From: Viridothelium virens
Taxonomy: Eukaryota > Ascomycota > Dothideomycetes > Trypetheliales > Trypetheliaceae
DNA length: 64,000 bases
Reading direction: 5' to 3'
Assembly (NCBI GenBank): GCA_010094025.1
Contig: ML991784.1
Coordinates: forward strand, 1 to 64,000
Shown: positions 1 to 10,632 of the stretch, in pieces
Position numbering within the stretch: position 1 is the stretch's first letter
How the letters are laid out: every line of letters starts with the position of its first letter
Notes under the pieces: model-generated
What the model saw: the letters and a program-made list of their open reading frames with translations, nothing else
Told to the model about the DNA's origin: nothing
Database searches by the model: none
Program-made: the position numbers and the translations under genes

Positions 1-76
1 TGCGACTATCGGCGCTATCAAGATAGCGCACCGATAACTATCGGCCGATAGCGCTGTTATCGGATAGCGGTATCGG
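1..76. repeat. Hairpin-rich block of TATCGG/CCGATA hexamers
   Basis: Six copies of TATCGG or its complement occur in 76 bases (7-12, 31-36, 39-44, 45-50, 58-63, 71-76). Bases 12-19 and 22-29 form a perfect 8-base inverted repeat with a 2-base loop, extended outward by TATCGG/CCGATA. Bases 39-50 are a perfect 12-base palindrome. The block probably continues to the left of the window, so its full nature (satellite, element end or hairpin cluster) cannot be told. Confidence 0.6.
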
Positions 77-1604
77 ACCTATCACGCCCAAGTCTGACGA
101 CACCAGCTCAAGGGATACGCCACAACTGAGCCAATGCTGAAAGCTACGCCTGGGCGATCTAAGCCTGCTCGAGTTATGTCTGATTAACGCGTGTACCCGC
201 CTAAGTACCGCCCAAGTACCGCCTGATTACCATCTGAACAGCTTCTGGTTACTGCCAAGTGACAATTGGCGGTGCTAAGCCCATCAGCGGAGGGTAGTAT
301 GTTCATGGTACTCTGCCGAACAATAATCTAATCGTCAATCATGTTGTATCATCCTATCCTGTCCTATCCAACTAAGCGATCGAAAATTAATATTAATAAC
401 TTCTAGGTAACAGGTATGCCAGCCCTCTGTAAGGCTGAGCCATAGGAGTTACATAGGACTAAGAAAACATACATATCTAAGGTAGGTAAAGTCGATATTG
501 TTTTCAAGACAAAGTTGTTGGAGTAGGAATACTGAAATGTAGTTTTCAAGTTTAAGTAGCAGAGAGAGAAAAAGAAAGAGAAAAGGTGAAGATAACTGCA
601 AGCATTACCTAGTACCAACGAGGTTACGAGATAATATCTGCCCTAAGAACTCGCTTCAATCCGGTGACTCTGGAAGCCACTTCCTCCAACAAAAGTTGTC
701 TACCTATAGTCCTGCTCACTACAAGAGGCGCCTCGCGGCATAGGAACGGATGTTATCCCTCTTTTCCCTGCTCAGTTCCACCCTGGCTAATTAATTCACT
801 GAGCGTCCTAGATGATCTTCGGGCATGAGCGATATGCTGAAGCACCTTCCTTGAGCTTGACTGATCATTGCAAGCCTCCTTTACCTTCCAACAATCGCAT
901 GATGCCCGAAGCATTCCAGGCAGCGACGCAAAGAGCCGGCACATGAGATGGTGCAGAAAAAGAGACAAGATGTCGACCGGCATATGTGCAGAGAGTACTC
1001 TACAGTAGGATGGGGGCCTAGGATTGAGCCCCCACGAACCTACGTCACCGATCGCACCGACCACACGGAACAACACTTTAATCTCACGGATCGCATCGTC
1101 CGCATCTACTGCCGAAGTAAGCCGGCGTCTGAGGGTGCAAGCGCGGCCACAGCACGAATTAGGGCTCAAGTCTACATGCGGCCCTGCAGGCGAATATCTC
1201 AGCGCTAATGATGCTTGGTATGGCTGCACCGCTGGTAATTAACCCAAGTGCAGTCGTCGAGATTGCGTGGCCCGGGCCTATTGCCTTTTCCAACAGCATC
1301 AATATACCCTACGCTAGTTTCTACCGACGATGAGTGGGTGGAGCTGGAAATTGGAGTATCTTCCTGTGCCATAGGCAAAGCAATATGTACTTCGCAAGAT
1401 GTACCAGAGAAACTTGGACCTGGAGCAGTCTTGGCCGATGCTGCGACAATGCACTGCAAACGCCACTCTCCATACGACCAATCGTTAATCTATTTCGAGA
1501 ACCATACGTTTACGATGTCGCACGCTAGAACGAGAGTTCACCCCTTGAACCGCACAATGCGGAACCATATATGAATAGACCAGTACTTATCTGAGCTTAG
1601 AAAC
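77..1604. other. Intergenic, no supported gene
   Basis: Only short, overlapping open frames on both strands are seen, none with a recognisable motif. The longest is a 158-codon minus-strand frame at 753-1229 with no family resemblance. The 3' part must contain the promoter of the O-methyltransferase that starts near 1605. I see no clear TATA box. Confidence 0.5.
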
Positions 1605-3048
1605 GTGGATTCCGTAGGTACTTTACCCTGGTTTTGTGCACTCGATATTACTCTAGACAACACAGCAATGTTCGCCAACGCTCGAACGATGGGTAATGAC
1701 GCGTCTATCCATCAGCACAAGCTAAGCAGCAATGCAAATAGCTGCCGGCAGAGCAGAATAGTCGAACTATCTTCCATCGTAGCATCAAATACGCTCAAGC
1801 TCGATCAGTACTTCGCCTCTGCCGGTGTCCCTACGCCCTCGTTCGACATCGACGCGCCTGTCAACATTCCACTGCCACCCGACCTCGAATCCTTACGAGA
1901 AAGTATCCTCGATGCCAGTACGGAGCTTAATGAGCTTCTACTCGGGCCTCGCGAAACCATGGTAGACTGGCAGTTCAACTACTATGTCCCGCTGCATGCT
2001 ATATCACATTACAAGCTCGCACATACCTTTCCGGTAGGAGAAGAAGCAAGCTTTGAGGATATCGCAGAAAAGAGTGGCCTCTCCACTCCCTTGGTACGGC
2101 GCTTGCTACGACATGCGATCGCCAATCGCATTTTCAAGGAAGTCAGGAAAGGGGTCGTCGCACACACGGCGATGTCCAGGTTGCTCGCGGAAGACACGCT
2201 GTTTCAAGACTATGTCGCTACCGGTGAGGATACACTTCGCGCAACCAGTTACACGGTGCGTGCTATGCTTAAATATCCGGGCTCGGAAGAACCAGGGCAG
2301 ACAGGCTTCTCACTGGGAGAAGGTAGCGATGACTCCTTCTACCAGATTATGGCGAGTGATCCGAGACGGGCGGAAAGATTCATGAATTGCATGATCATGA
2401 AATTACAAGGGCCCGGATACGATGTGGAGCATCTTGCTGGATACTCCCTTTGGGAAACCTTACCTGCAGGAAGCACAGTCGTCGATGTTGGCGGATCACA
2501 TGGAGAAGTAGCGAGCGCAATTGCGAAGCGATATCCTTCACTGAAATTCATCGTCCAGGATCTGGAAGCTACAGTAGACGTCCACACACATCTTTCAGAT
2601 CCTCTGGAAGGCCGTATCAGATTCATGGCGCACAACTTTTTCCAGCCACAGCCGGTGAAAGGCGCTGACGCATACATTCTCCGCTGGATCCTCCACAACT
2701 GGCCTGACAAATACTGCCTCAAGATACTCCGGAATCTGATACCTGCTTTGAAGACTGGAGCACGTATTTTGATCAATGAGTCGTGCTTGCCAGAGCCGAA
2801 TACGATGCCAAACAGGGCGGACAGGAAGCTACGGTTTGTTGTCTCTGATCTTTACACCAATTGAGTTACTGAAGATAGGCAGGGTAAATGACACATTGAT
2901 GTTGACACTTTTTAATTCTCAAGAACGCGACGAAGAGGAATGGATTGATCTGTTCCGCCGTACGGATCAGAGGTTTAGATTTGTTGGCATGAGTACTCCG
3001 GAGGGAGCGAATCTTTCTACCCTTGAGTTTGAATGGGCACCTGTATGA
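1605..3048 (+). CDS. Class I SAM-dependent O-methyltransferase (cluster O-MT 1)
   Basis: This gene likely methylates a phenolic or quinol hydroxyl of the cluster product. Two exons (1605-2833 and 2883-3048) are separated by a 49-base intron (GTTTGT...GGCAG). Splicing changes frame and restores the conserved C-terminus MLTLFNSQERDEEEW, so the apparent stop after codon 419 is intronic. The protein is about 464 aa. The N-terminal dimerisation part reads SRIVELSSIVASNTLKLD. The SAM-binding glycine loop is VDVGGSHGE, followed by the acidic VQDL. The catalytic-base region is LRWILHNWPD, with the His kept. The start is uncertain: in-frame Met codons at 1605, 1668 and 1689 are all possible, and the family is usually 400-440 aa. 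It is transcribed towards the NRPS-like gene, with about 450 bases between the two stops. Confidence 0.88.
2834..2882 (+). other. Intron of O-MT 1
   Basis: The donor is GTTTGT, which is unusual, and the acceptor is GGCAG. A TACTGAA-like branch site lies near the 3' end. The length is 49 bases, so removal shifts the frame and joins R-VNDTLMLTLF, matching the O-methyltransferase family. Confidence 0.75.
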
Positions 3049-3504
3049 CGAAATCTGGCATACTGTATCCTTGGAAACGAGTATGTCATCCAAATTTCTC
3101 ATATCCCGAGTCTGATCTATAATGCAGAAAGATGGATAGACTCCAAATATTGTCTCAGAGGAACGAAAATATTCTGTACTTTGAGCACAACCCTCTAGAT
3201 TTCCGAAAGATTTGTCCACTTGATTACCTGTCACATCCTGCATTCCTCATCTACCTTGTGTAGCGCTACCTTGCGGCTAGAAATCGACTGTATTACTGTC
3301 CGCATCCGTTTAGGGGAGGCAGGAGGGTAGCTCCCACGTAATTACCACCTCTACTCTACCCAACCTGCCCAGGTAGGTTCGGTAGGTATTACCTTAGGTA
3401 GACAACTTCACTTCCACCTGGATAGCTTCGGACTACATACATCAGACAGATCAATGAATGCATCGTGCATACTTTCATCTTGATCGTTGTGGTCGCCAGC
3501 AGAC
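3049..3504. other. Shared 3' intergenic region between convergent genes
   Basis: This region separates the 3' ends of O-MT 1 and the NRPS-like gene. It holds both transcription ends. Around 3350-3405 it has several copies of short TACCT/AGGTA-type words such as AGGTAGGTT, GTAGGTATTACC and TTAGGTAG, a motif cluster common in fungal intergenic DNA. No gene was seen. Confidence 0.5.
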
Positions 3505-6306
3505 TCAGAGTCCTCGCTCCTCAAGTGCCCTTTTCAATGTACTTTGAAATGAAACAACGTGCGTCGGACTGATCATTGTATAATGCTCTCCATCCACATC
3601 GTGGATTCGTGGCGCTGTCTTCGAGAAATCGTTCCATTTGCTTAAGCTATTCTCCTTCCACTCCTGCTTCGAACTCGACACCGCAGCAAGCGGTATCGCA
3701 CAAAAGACATCGATACTATCGACCATACCTGACGGCTCATAATCACGAGCCATACTCTGAAGATTATGTGCCAGGTTTGCCCAATTGGATAATTTATTTG
3801 CCGTGAGACCGAGGCACTCCAGTCGCGCAGGGTCCGAATCAGCAAGAATAGCGTCAACGACTTCATTCTTTGTAGAAAGCGCATGCATCGCTGTAGAGAT
3901 AGCGCGGGCGTGACTGGAAGTGATGAGCTCGAGGAAATAGGAAAGATTGAGGATGCCTTCGACCCAATCGAGCTGTTCCATGCGCGACTTGATATGTGGT
4001 GGAAGATTAAACGAGCCAAGGAATTTGATCTCACTGTCATCTTCAGCTTTCATCGCTTTCGAGACTTCAAAGGCTAGCATAGACCCATAAGAATAGCCCG
4101 CAATTGCATATGGGCCTTGTGGTTGTCGTTGCTTAATTGCTCGATGGTAGGTTTGAGTCGCGTCCGTGATGTCGCTAAAGTATGCTTCGCCGTCGAAGCC
4201 TCGGGCGCGTAAAGCGTAGATTGGGCGATCGCTAAAGTACTCGGCTAGCGCTAAAAATACTAGGACTTCTCCGACGCCAGGGTGGATAAGCCATAACGGC
4301 GTCTTCTTCCCCCCACTTTGAAGTACCACGACAGGATCGTATGAGTGGGGGTTTTGGAGACCATCAATAGCAGAAGTCAGTGCCCGAACAGTTGGGTTTG
4401 TCATGATTGTGATTAACGGTATTTCATCAAAGCCCAACACTATTTGAAGGCGCTTTTTGAGCCGAAGCAGGTTAATGGATGTTATCCCAGCTCCAAAAAT
4501 GCTGGTTTCAACCCCGATTTCCTGGCTACAAGAGCTCAAAATAAGTTTGCATTCCTTCAAGATCGTTTGTTCTGTTCGATTCGTGGGCTGGTCGTGGGTG
4601 AGGGATCTTGATTTGCGTAACAACTCGTCGTTGCGTTCTTGGAACGTCAGAAAGTCGCCTCTTCCGAACGCAGCCTGGATCTTGCTTCGTGATAGTTTTC
4701 CCAGTGTAGATCTGGGTAGCACCGATAAATCTAAAGGTAGAACGTAGGGACATACACCCATATACATTATCGTAATTTGTTCGATCCTGTCTTTGGTATT
4801 AATCCGCGCCGTAATATCGTGTGGTTCATAGGTAGGAGCATAGACTATGCACACTTGCTCGGTCGGCGAGTCCTGCGGGCGATATGCGAAAGCAAGAGTG
4901 TGGTTGGGTGTAATTCCGATGCTCCGATCATCTTCAATAGCAGTCTCAAGCCCATCGGGAGAGTGTTTTACGCCGTTGACGTTGAGGACTTCTTTAATTC
5001 GGCCGGCTAGATTCAGATGGCCTGCTTCATCGATGTAGGCTCGATCACCTGTTACGAACCATCCGTCACTGGTAAATGCGGCCGCAGTCGAGACGGGATC
5101 GTTGTAGTACCTCTTGAAGACTGAAACCCCACAGAGCTCTAGTTGACCAGGTTCATTGGTTGCTGCCATTTTTCCAGCCTCCCCTTGGACTGTGATGCGC
5201 ATCTCCGTACCAGGGTTGCATATGCCAAGAGATGCGAACTGACGGTTTAAGCTGATGTCATTTCGCGGGCCCAAAGTATTATAAATAGCGCCGGCACACG
5301 TCTCTGTCATACCGAATCCCGGCGTGACGGTAATCCTCTTGGCTCCATGGGCTCTGAACATCTTGTTAATAGCATCACAAATCTCGACAACGTTAGCTTC
5401 CCCGCCCGAAGCGATGGTCCGCAAATGTGAGAAATCCAAATTGAGTATTTGGCCATCGATAGTATCAAAAGCCGATTTCAGTCTTGTGAGGAAGAAATTA
5501 GGCGCAAATGAGAAAGTCGCCTTGTGTTTGCTTAATAGCCGAAGGAAGCCATCCGGATCCGAGAGCACATCTGTGGCAGATACGAGGACTTGGTCGGCTT
5601 GGACGTACATTGCTGCGATATGGCTCTCGACTAGACTGGCAACGTGATCCAAGCCGACCCAATTGAGGAATGTATCTCCTGGTTTGAAACCAAGGCCATG
5701 ACTCTTACCCAAGATTGCACTGATGACTTGCGCGTGCGTCAAGCAGACGGCTTTGGCATTAGCAGTGCTCCCGGAGGTGAGCATTAGCATAGCTATGTCC
5801 TCGCTGCGCGCTATGTCGGGATCGACCTTGTGTTGTTGACTATCGGAGCTTCTTAATTCTCTTATTTCCTCGACTGTGCGAATGTTGAGATCATTGCCTC
5901 CTTCAAACTCGTGAAGGAGACTCTGTCGAGTAATGCAAATAGGGTGGCCAAGAAGAGTCTTCAGATGCTCGATGTGCCGTTGCCTCTGCTCTCCATGACT
6001 TGTGAAGGGGGTAGAGATAGTCGGCACACACCCAGCTATTACAGCCGCCCAAAACCACTGAATGTTATCGATGTGGTCGTGAAAATGGATGAGTACTATT
6101 GAACGACTACGTATTCCTTCAATTCTTTGCAGTAAGTCCGAATAATTGTGAGCTCGCCGCAACAATTCTCGATAGCTCATCCAATTTCCATTTCCGATAT
6201 TACCGGGAGGATAGAGAAAGAGACCTCTGTTCTTCTCAACGGCAGCGGTGTATAGGACATCTGATAAAATTTGAGCTGGCATTATGAAGCAATTTAGGGA
6301 GGTCAA
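3505..6306 (-). CDS. NRPS-like synthetase, A-T-TE (quinone/furanone synthetase type)
   Basis: This is one uninterrupted 933-codon frame with the TdiA/AtrA/MicA architecture: adenylation, thiolation and thioesterase, with no condensation domain. Family members activate two aromatic alpha-keto acids (phenyl-, 4-hydroxyphenyl- or indole-pyruvate) and fuse them on the TE. The A domain (about 10-560) shows LMLTSGSTANAKAV (A3), NWVGLDHVASLVE (A4), GFGMTETCAG (A5), GDRAYIDEAG (A7), GRIKEVLNVNG (A8) and the PRSTLGKLSRSKI Lys region (A10). The T domain has FGAGITSINLL, with the carrier Ser at about 610. The TE has GYSYGS, with nucleophile Ser at about 739, and GEHYTM, with catalytic His at about 908. 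All expected catalytic residues are present, so it appears functional. Met9 is an alternative start. It is the core gene of the putative cluster. The substrate cannot be read off by eye. Confidence 0.93.
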   Translation of the reverse strand: MTSLNCFIMPAQILSDVLYTAAVEKNRGLFLYPPGNIGNGNWMSYRELLRRAHNYSDLLQRIEGIRSRSIVLIHFHDHIDNIQWFWAAVIAGCVPTISTPFTSHGEQRQRHIEHLKTLLGHPICITRQSLLHEFEGGNDLNIRTVEEIRELRSSDSQQHKVDPDIARSEDIAMLMLTSGSTANAKAVCLTHAQVISAILGKSHGLGFKPGDTFLNWVGLDHVASLVESHIAAMYVQADQVLVSATDVLSDPDGFLRLLSKHKATFSFAPNFFLTRLKSAFDTIDGQILNLDFSHLRTIASGGEANVVEICDAINKMFRAHGAKRITVTPGFGMTETCAGAIYNTLGPRNDISLNRQFASLGICNPGTEMRITVQGEAGKMAATNEPGQLELCGVSVFKRYYNDPVSTAAAFTSDGWFVTGDRAYIDEAGHLNLAGRIKEVLNVNGVKHSPDGLETAIEDDRSIGITPNHTLAFAYRPQDSPTEQVCIVYAPTYEPHDITARINTKDRIEQITIMYMGVCPYVLPLDLSVLPRSTLGKLSRSKIQAAFGRGDFLTFQERNDELLRKSRSLTHDQPTNRTEQTILKECKLILSSCSQEIGVETSIFGAGITSINLLRLKKRLQIVLGFDEIPLITIMTNPTVRALTSAIDGLQNPHSYDPVVVLQSGGKKTPLWLIHPGVGEVLVFLALAEYFSDRPIYALRARGFDGEAYFSDITDATQTYHRAIKQRQPQGPYAIAGYSYGSMLAFEVSKAMKAEDDSEIKFLGSFNLPPHIKSRMEQLDWVEGILNLSYFLELITSSHARAISTAMHALSTKNEVVDAILADSDPARLECLGLTANKLSNWANLAHNLQSMARDYEPSGMVDSIDVFCAIPLAAVSSSKQEWKENSLSKWNDFSKTAPRIHDVDGEHYTMISPTHVVSFQSTLKRALEERGL

Positions 6307-7816
6307 GGAAATGGAAGAATTTCAGGTGACGGGGAGAAATAGGAAAGGCCTCTAATGAAAGTGACATAGTCCATCTACATTCGGCACTTTTGCGGACTTG
6401 TACGCCAGGTTGACCAGGGCAACTGTGGGCCCCAGACCTGCAGAGGTACATAACGTGAAGTCATTACTTAGAAGCGAACCAAACTCCGCCTTTTGAACGG
6501 TGTGAAGAAAACCTACGAATAAGAGCGCCACGTTGAGGAAATTACTTCAAACGAGCTCATGATCCAACAAAGGCCATGATCGCATTCCGTTGCAGTGACT
6601 AGCTTCAGCCGAGGCGTAAGATGCAAGGCATTGCCATCCTCGCCGCCTTACCTAGGCATTACAGAGCCAGGGTGTGCTTTTCGTGCTAGGGAGGATACGG
6701 TATTTCGAGCGCTATCCGGTGCTATTGGTTGGTGTGTCTACAAACGTCTGTTGGATGAGATCCACTGCGATGGAGTCCAATGAGAGATCGTGAACAGAAA
6801 GAATGGCAGACTGGTTTGATGTAAAAACAGACAGCGTCTCGGCTTGACTGTTCAAAATACCGTGGATAATGGAGCCTACGTGACTGCGTCCTCCAGACAA
6901 AATACCGTGGGCCCATGTCGAGGTTATTTCCGGAACTCAGCTGCCATGTTGGTGCTATCTTCAGTTACTCGAACTGCCAGCAGGACTTCTGGAGGTGGCC
7001 TGCATTTCCAGGGGTCGGATATGTGTCGAAAAGATCACAGAGAACGTCGGCCGGAAGTGAATCGCATTCCCGTGCCGCTCCCGGAGGCGGTGAAGCGTTC
7101 CGTGGACTAGGTAATTGCCACCCCTACCGTGCGGCGCATACGATACCGTATGTCTTGGACGTAGACGGTGGAGGTAGGATTCGAAACTACTCCGTACATC
7201 TCACCCGATCCAAACGACTTCGAAAAGGCGATCATTGCACCCTATAAGGCAGTCTGACTGAATCCGCTGGACTCATGTACCGGTGCGGAGCCGGCTTTTG
7301 CATTGTTGAGCCAATCATATTCAGACATCAAAGCCATCATGACAGCTGAAAGTGATTCAAACATATGTGTAGTCCATCAGCTCAATCGCCGCACCTGGGC
7401 ATATGTCATGTTCATGAATCTAATCCCAGATCGCCGGTCTAATTCCTTGATGAGCTGCTTGCAATTCGGATTCGGCTCTTGACCGAAGAGACACGGTTAG
7501 AGTATGCCTCGGCGCTCTCGGCAGAAGTAAGCAAAACGGTCAGCTTCTTTCCTTGGTCTGCTTTTCTTGAAGTGAATGTCTTTTTGCAGAACGCAGCTGT
7601 TCACGTTAGCTCTGTTCTGAACTTCTGCCAAGCCTTACGCAAGTAGGGGTCCCGTCCTCTCGAGTCGAAAATCCAAGCTTATCTCCGTTGACGCCTGAAT
7701 ATAGCGTTTCTTGGCTAGGCTTGTCTACTCAATCTATTTGTGAGGTTTTCCGCAGGTTCTCTGGAACAGTTTGTGCCTCAAATTCATTGTCCGCAAAATT
7801 CCCTTGCCCCTCCGAT
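6307..7816. other. 1.5 kb gap in cluster; possible decayed gene
   Basis: The left part holds the NRPS-like promoter. No intact gene was found. Short frames at 6915-7247, and near 7185-7255 in another frame (PYISPDPNDFEKAI), have protein-like composition but are broken by stops, and no family was recognised. A 13-base word CAAAATACCGTGG occurs twice (near 6853 and 6898). The right end must carry the promoter of the dehydrogenase-like gene. Confidence 0.35.
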
Positions 7817-8960
7817 ATGGCTGTCTCGAGCGAGCACATAGCTTTTCTAGGAATAGGTAACATGGGTCAGGTCAGCTCTACTCCAAGCTGTGAGGCAAGC
7901 GATTATCAATGCTAAGGGTCATAAGGGTATCACAAAAAACCTAATTTCGAAGGGCAGGCTACGGGAGCAACTAGTGCTATGGAATAGAACTTATCGAGTC
8001 GCCGCAGACCACAGTACAGCCATCGGACATTCAAGAGCTACGTCGGACATTTCAGAAGCTATTGATGGATCGAGTATTGTTTGGTCGTGCCTTTCGAACC
8101 AAGAAGCTGTGATAGAAGTTTTTGGCCGGGCTTTGCAGAGGGACGTGCGAGGCAAGCTGTTTGTCGAAAGCTCCACCATTACTTCGCAGGCTACAGATAA
8201 GATTTGCCGAATGGTCGAAGCAGCCGGAGCAGACTTCATTGCTATGCCGGGTAAGTCTTCTATCCCTAGATGGCAGCAATGACAGCTAATTGATCTTTTC
8301 TTTTTCCGTGCAGTCTTTGGAGAGCCCACAATGGCGCAAAAGGGCATTCTTACGTGTGTACCTTGCGGAAAAAGGGAGGCTGTAGATCGCATTCGACCGT
8401 TCTTAATCGGAGTGTTAGTCGCACTTCTTTCCGGGTCCGTGGAAATCACAACAGGGCTAACTCTACTAGTGTTGCTCGAGCAATCGTTGATTTGAGTGGA
8501 GAACAGCCTGGCAAGGCATCACTCCTAAAGCTGCTCGGGAATACTCTCATATTGAATACCATAGAAATGATTGCTGAGAGCCATGTTTTCGCAGAGAAGA
8601 CAGGTCTGGGAGTTGAAAATCTGCAGAAATTGATTGAGACCACATTCTCCGGGGGCCCGTCCATGATATATTCGAGGCGTATGAGCAGTGGTGAATATAG
8701 TCAAGGAAAGGTCAGTCTACTGAATATCATTTGGGGCACAGCTGCTTATTGCTCCTCAGCCTATGGTCAATGCTGGCCCTGCAACAGAGCTGGCAGCGCA
8801 TGTTCTGGAGGCTGCGCGGGAGTCTGGCGCGCATCTGCCTGCGTATGAAGTCGCAGTCAAGCACTTAACGGCCGTGCGGGATCGCACTGGAGCGACTGAA
8901 GATATATCTGGAATTTACGGTGTCGTGAGGCTTGAAAGCGGTCTAAGGTATAGTGATTAG
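7817..8960 (+). CDS. 3-hydroxyisobutyrate dehydrogenase / 6PGDH-NAD-binding family reductase
   Basis: This is an NAD(P)-dependent beta-hydroxyacid dehydrogenase-like protein of about 309 aa, the usual length of the family. There are five exons: 7817-7870, 7917-8250, 8314-8413, 8470-8710 and 8760-8960. All introns are GT-AG, of 46, 63, 56 and 49 bases. The N-terminus has the Rossmann motif FLGIGNMG. The middle has VLWNRT and the substrate-loop signature LFVESSTITSQATDK. The conserved lysine region is GEQPGKASLLKLLGN, and the C-terminus ends GIYGVVRLESGLRYSD. Splicing restores the family sequence across every junction, including AMPVFGEPTM and FLIGVVARAIVDLSG. Its place in the cluster suggests reduction of a keto group or imine of an intermediate. 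A primary role in valine catabolism is less likely, because the gene sits between cluster genes. Confidence 0.87.
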
Positions 8961-10632
8961 GGCTCATAGTCATGTGCCGCATGCAAGTGCTCTGATGTTG
9001 ATAGATTTCCCTTTGCTTCTTTCTTGGACTGGTAGTGCTTTTTTAGGACGCGGTAGACTTCATATCTGGCATGGTCGATACTCTCCTTGTAGAACTGGAA
9101 TACTACGACCCCGGAGTATGTCGAATAATTACATGGATACGGATCTTGAGTTGACTTCCTCCAATTTACCATGCGAGTCTCCGAGCAACGAACTGATGCT
9201 TGACCGCAGCCGGCGACTCTGGAGCCATGCGACCTCGATCTTAGGAATGTTGCCTGATGTAGGCCGTCTGTGCATCCGGGGGGGCCATCGGACCACACCC
9301 AATTTGGCATAGGGTATGTTGCTGTCTCGTCGCCTTTCACCAATACTCTACTCTATTCGTTAGAAGTACAGATGTGGCAGCCGCAACGTTGGCTTTACTC
9401 TAGTCAACTGTCTTCAGAATTTCAGCTGTCGACTGTGCCGCAAGCGGCGTGCAGCCCCGCAGAATATTGATGCAAGTTGCCCCGCAGGGTGCAGTTGGCT
9501 ACCTAGAATGCTACATACCTGACGGTACATGGTTGTCTGCATCGGAAAGCACGATCGACGGGATTCCCCCACGTACTCTATCCAATAACCCTGTCTCTAG
9601 ACCACGCACACATACACCCATGCACAAACACGTCAAGGGACTTACGCCGGTCCGTCATCCGATAAAGCTCGTTGGGAGCTGAGATTGGATGGTCTGCCGG
9701 GATAAGGCTGCATTGCGGAAGGCAGCGGGCCGTCCGCAAGGCATTGGTTCACCGGGTGCTAGCAGATGGGTAGAAAAAATTCCTGCCGCCACTTGTCTCG
9801 GCCATCGCACGCCTCTACTTGGCAAAGCCTACCTAGTTTCTTGGCGGTAGAGCAAGGTCAGGGGTCTCAATTTCTTGCCTTTCCTTCTGCTTCGCTTAAT
9901 CGGGCACAGCACTTATCTTGCAACGCTGTGCCTTTTTCCTGCCTTCGGGGTCGGTGTATCATGCGCCTCAAAGATTACTTTTATCTTTTTCTACGGCTGC
10001 TAGACATTTTGGCCAATCGCACTCCTCTCCCATTTCTTTGCTAACGCGAATCTTTGTAGCTTCGACATGAGCTTTGTTCATTCCCTACTTCTCATGCTGA
10101 AGTGCCTTGACTACAAATCCACACAGATGCAGATATGCAAGCTTGGTCCAGTCTGGCGGTTCTCGTTTCGACAAATCGTTTCATATGTCTGGATATCCAT
10201 GTCCTCCAATTTCAGCTCAATGTAGATCAACGAGTAATTGACTGCCGATACTCTATTCCTTTTCCGGCGCGTGAATTTTGAGCAGAGTGCTCTTGCATAT
10301 CATGTCTGGTTCGCTCGGAGCAGAGGAAGGCAGCCACTTGACCTATTTCATATCCAACTGCAGAAACAAGCGTACACGGCAAGTACGCCATCAATGCATG
10401 GATACAATAACACTGCGGCGCAGCGAATGGTATGGAGCGCAGAAATCTGCAGTTGCCGCCGCCTTGGCCTTCCTCCTTCACGTACTCTACAGAGTTGCCG
10501 CAGGCCTCTTACTAATTTGCAACGCCGTGCTTTCACTTGCTTTCTGAGGCCATAGAAGTCCTCAAAGATCCTCTATTCTATTTCTTTACCTGACATATTT
10601 TGAACACTGCACGCTAGACAACGTCAGCAGAC
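8961..10632. other. 1.7 kb intergenic region with a duplicated promoter-like segment
   Basis: No gene with a recognisable motif was seen; the open frames are short and inconsistent. The region ends in the promoter of the SAT4-family gene. It contains a diverged direct repeat, listed separately (about 9910-10010 and 10507-10602). Confidence 0.5.
9910..10010. repeat. Diverged direct repeat, copy 1 (copy 2 at 10507-10602)
   Basis: Copy 1 has GCAACGCTGTGC at 9920-9931 and CCTCAAAGAT at 9966-9975. Copy 2 has GCAACGCCGTGC at 10519-10530 and CCTCAAAGAT at 10560-10569. A T/C-rich stretch and a GACAT(A)TTTT word follow in both, and the spacing is alike (46 and 41 bases). Copy 2 is the core promoter of the SAT4-family gene, so copy 1 looks like a relic promoter duplication. 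Confidence 0.5.

Noticed and set aside
753-1229. 158-codon minus-strand frame left of the cluster
   Set aside because: There is no recognisable domain, it overlaps plus-strand frames of similar quality and no promoter or splice logic was seen.
2852-2864. Stop codon that seems to truncate O-MT 1 at 419 residues
   Set aside because: It lies in a 49-base intron; splicing restores the conserved C-terminus to 3048.
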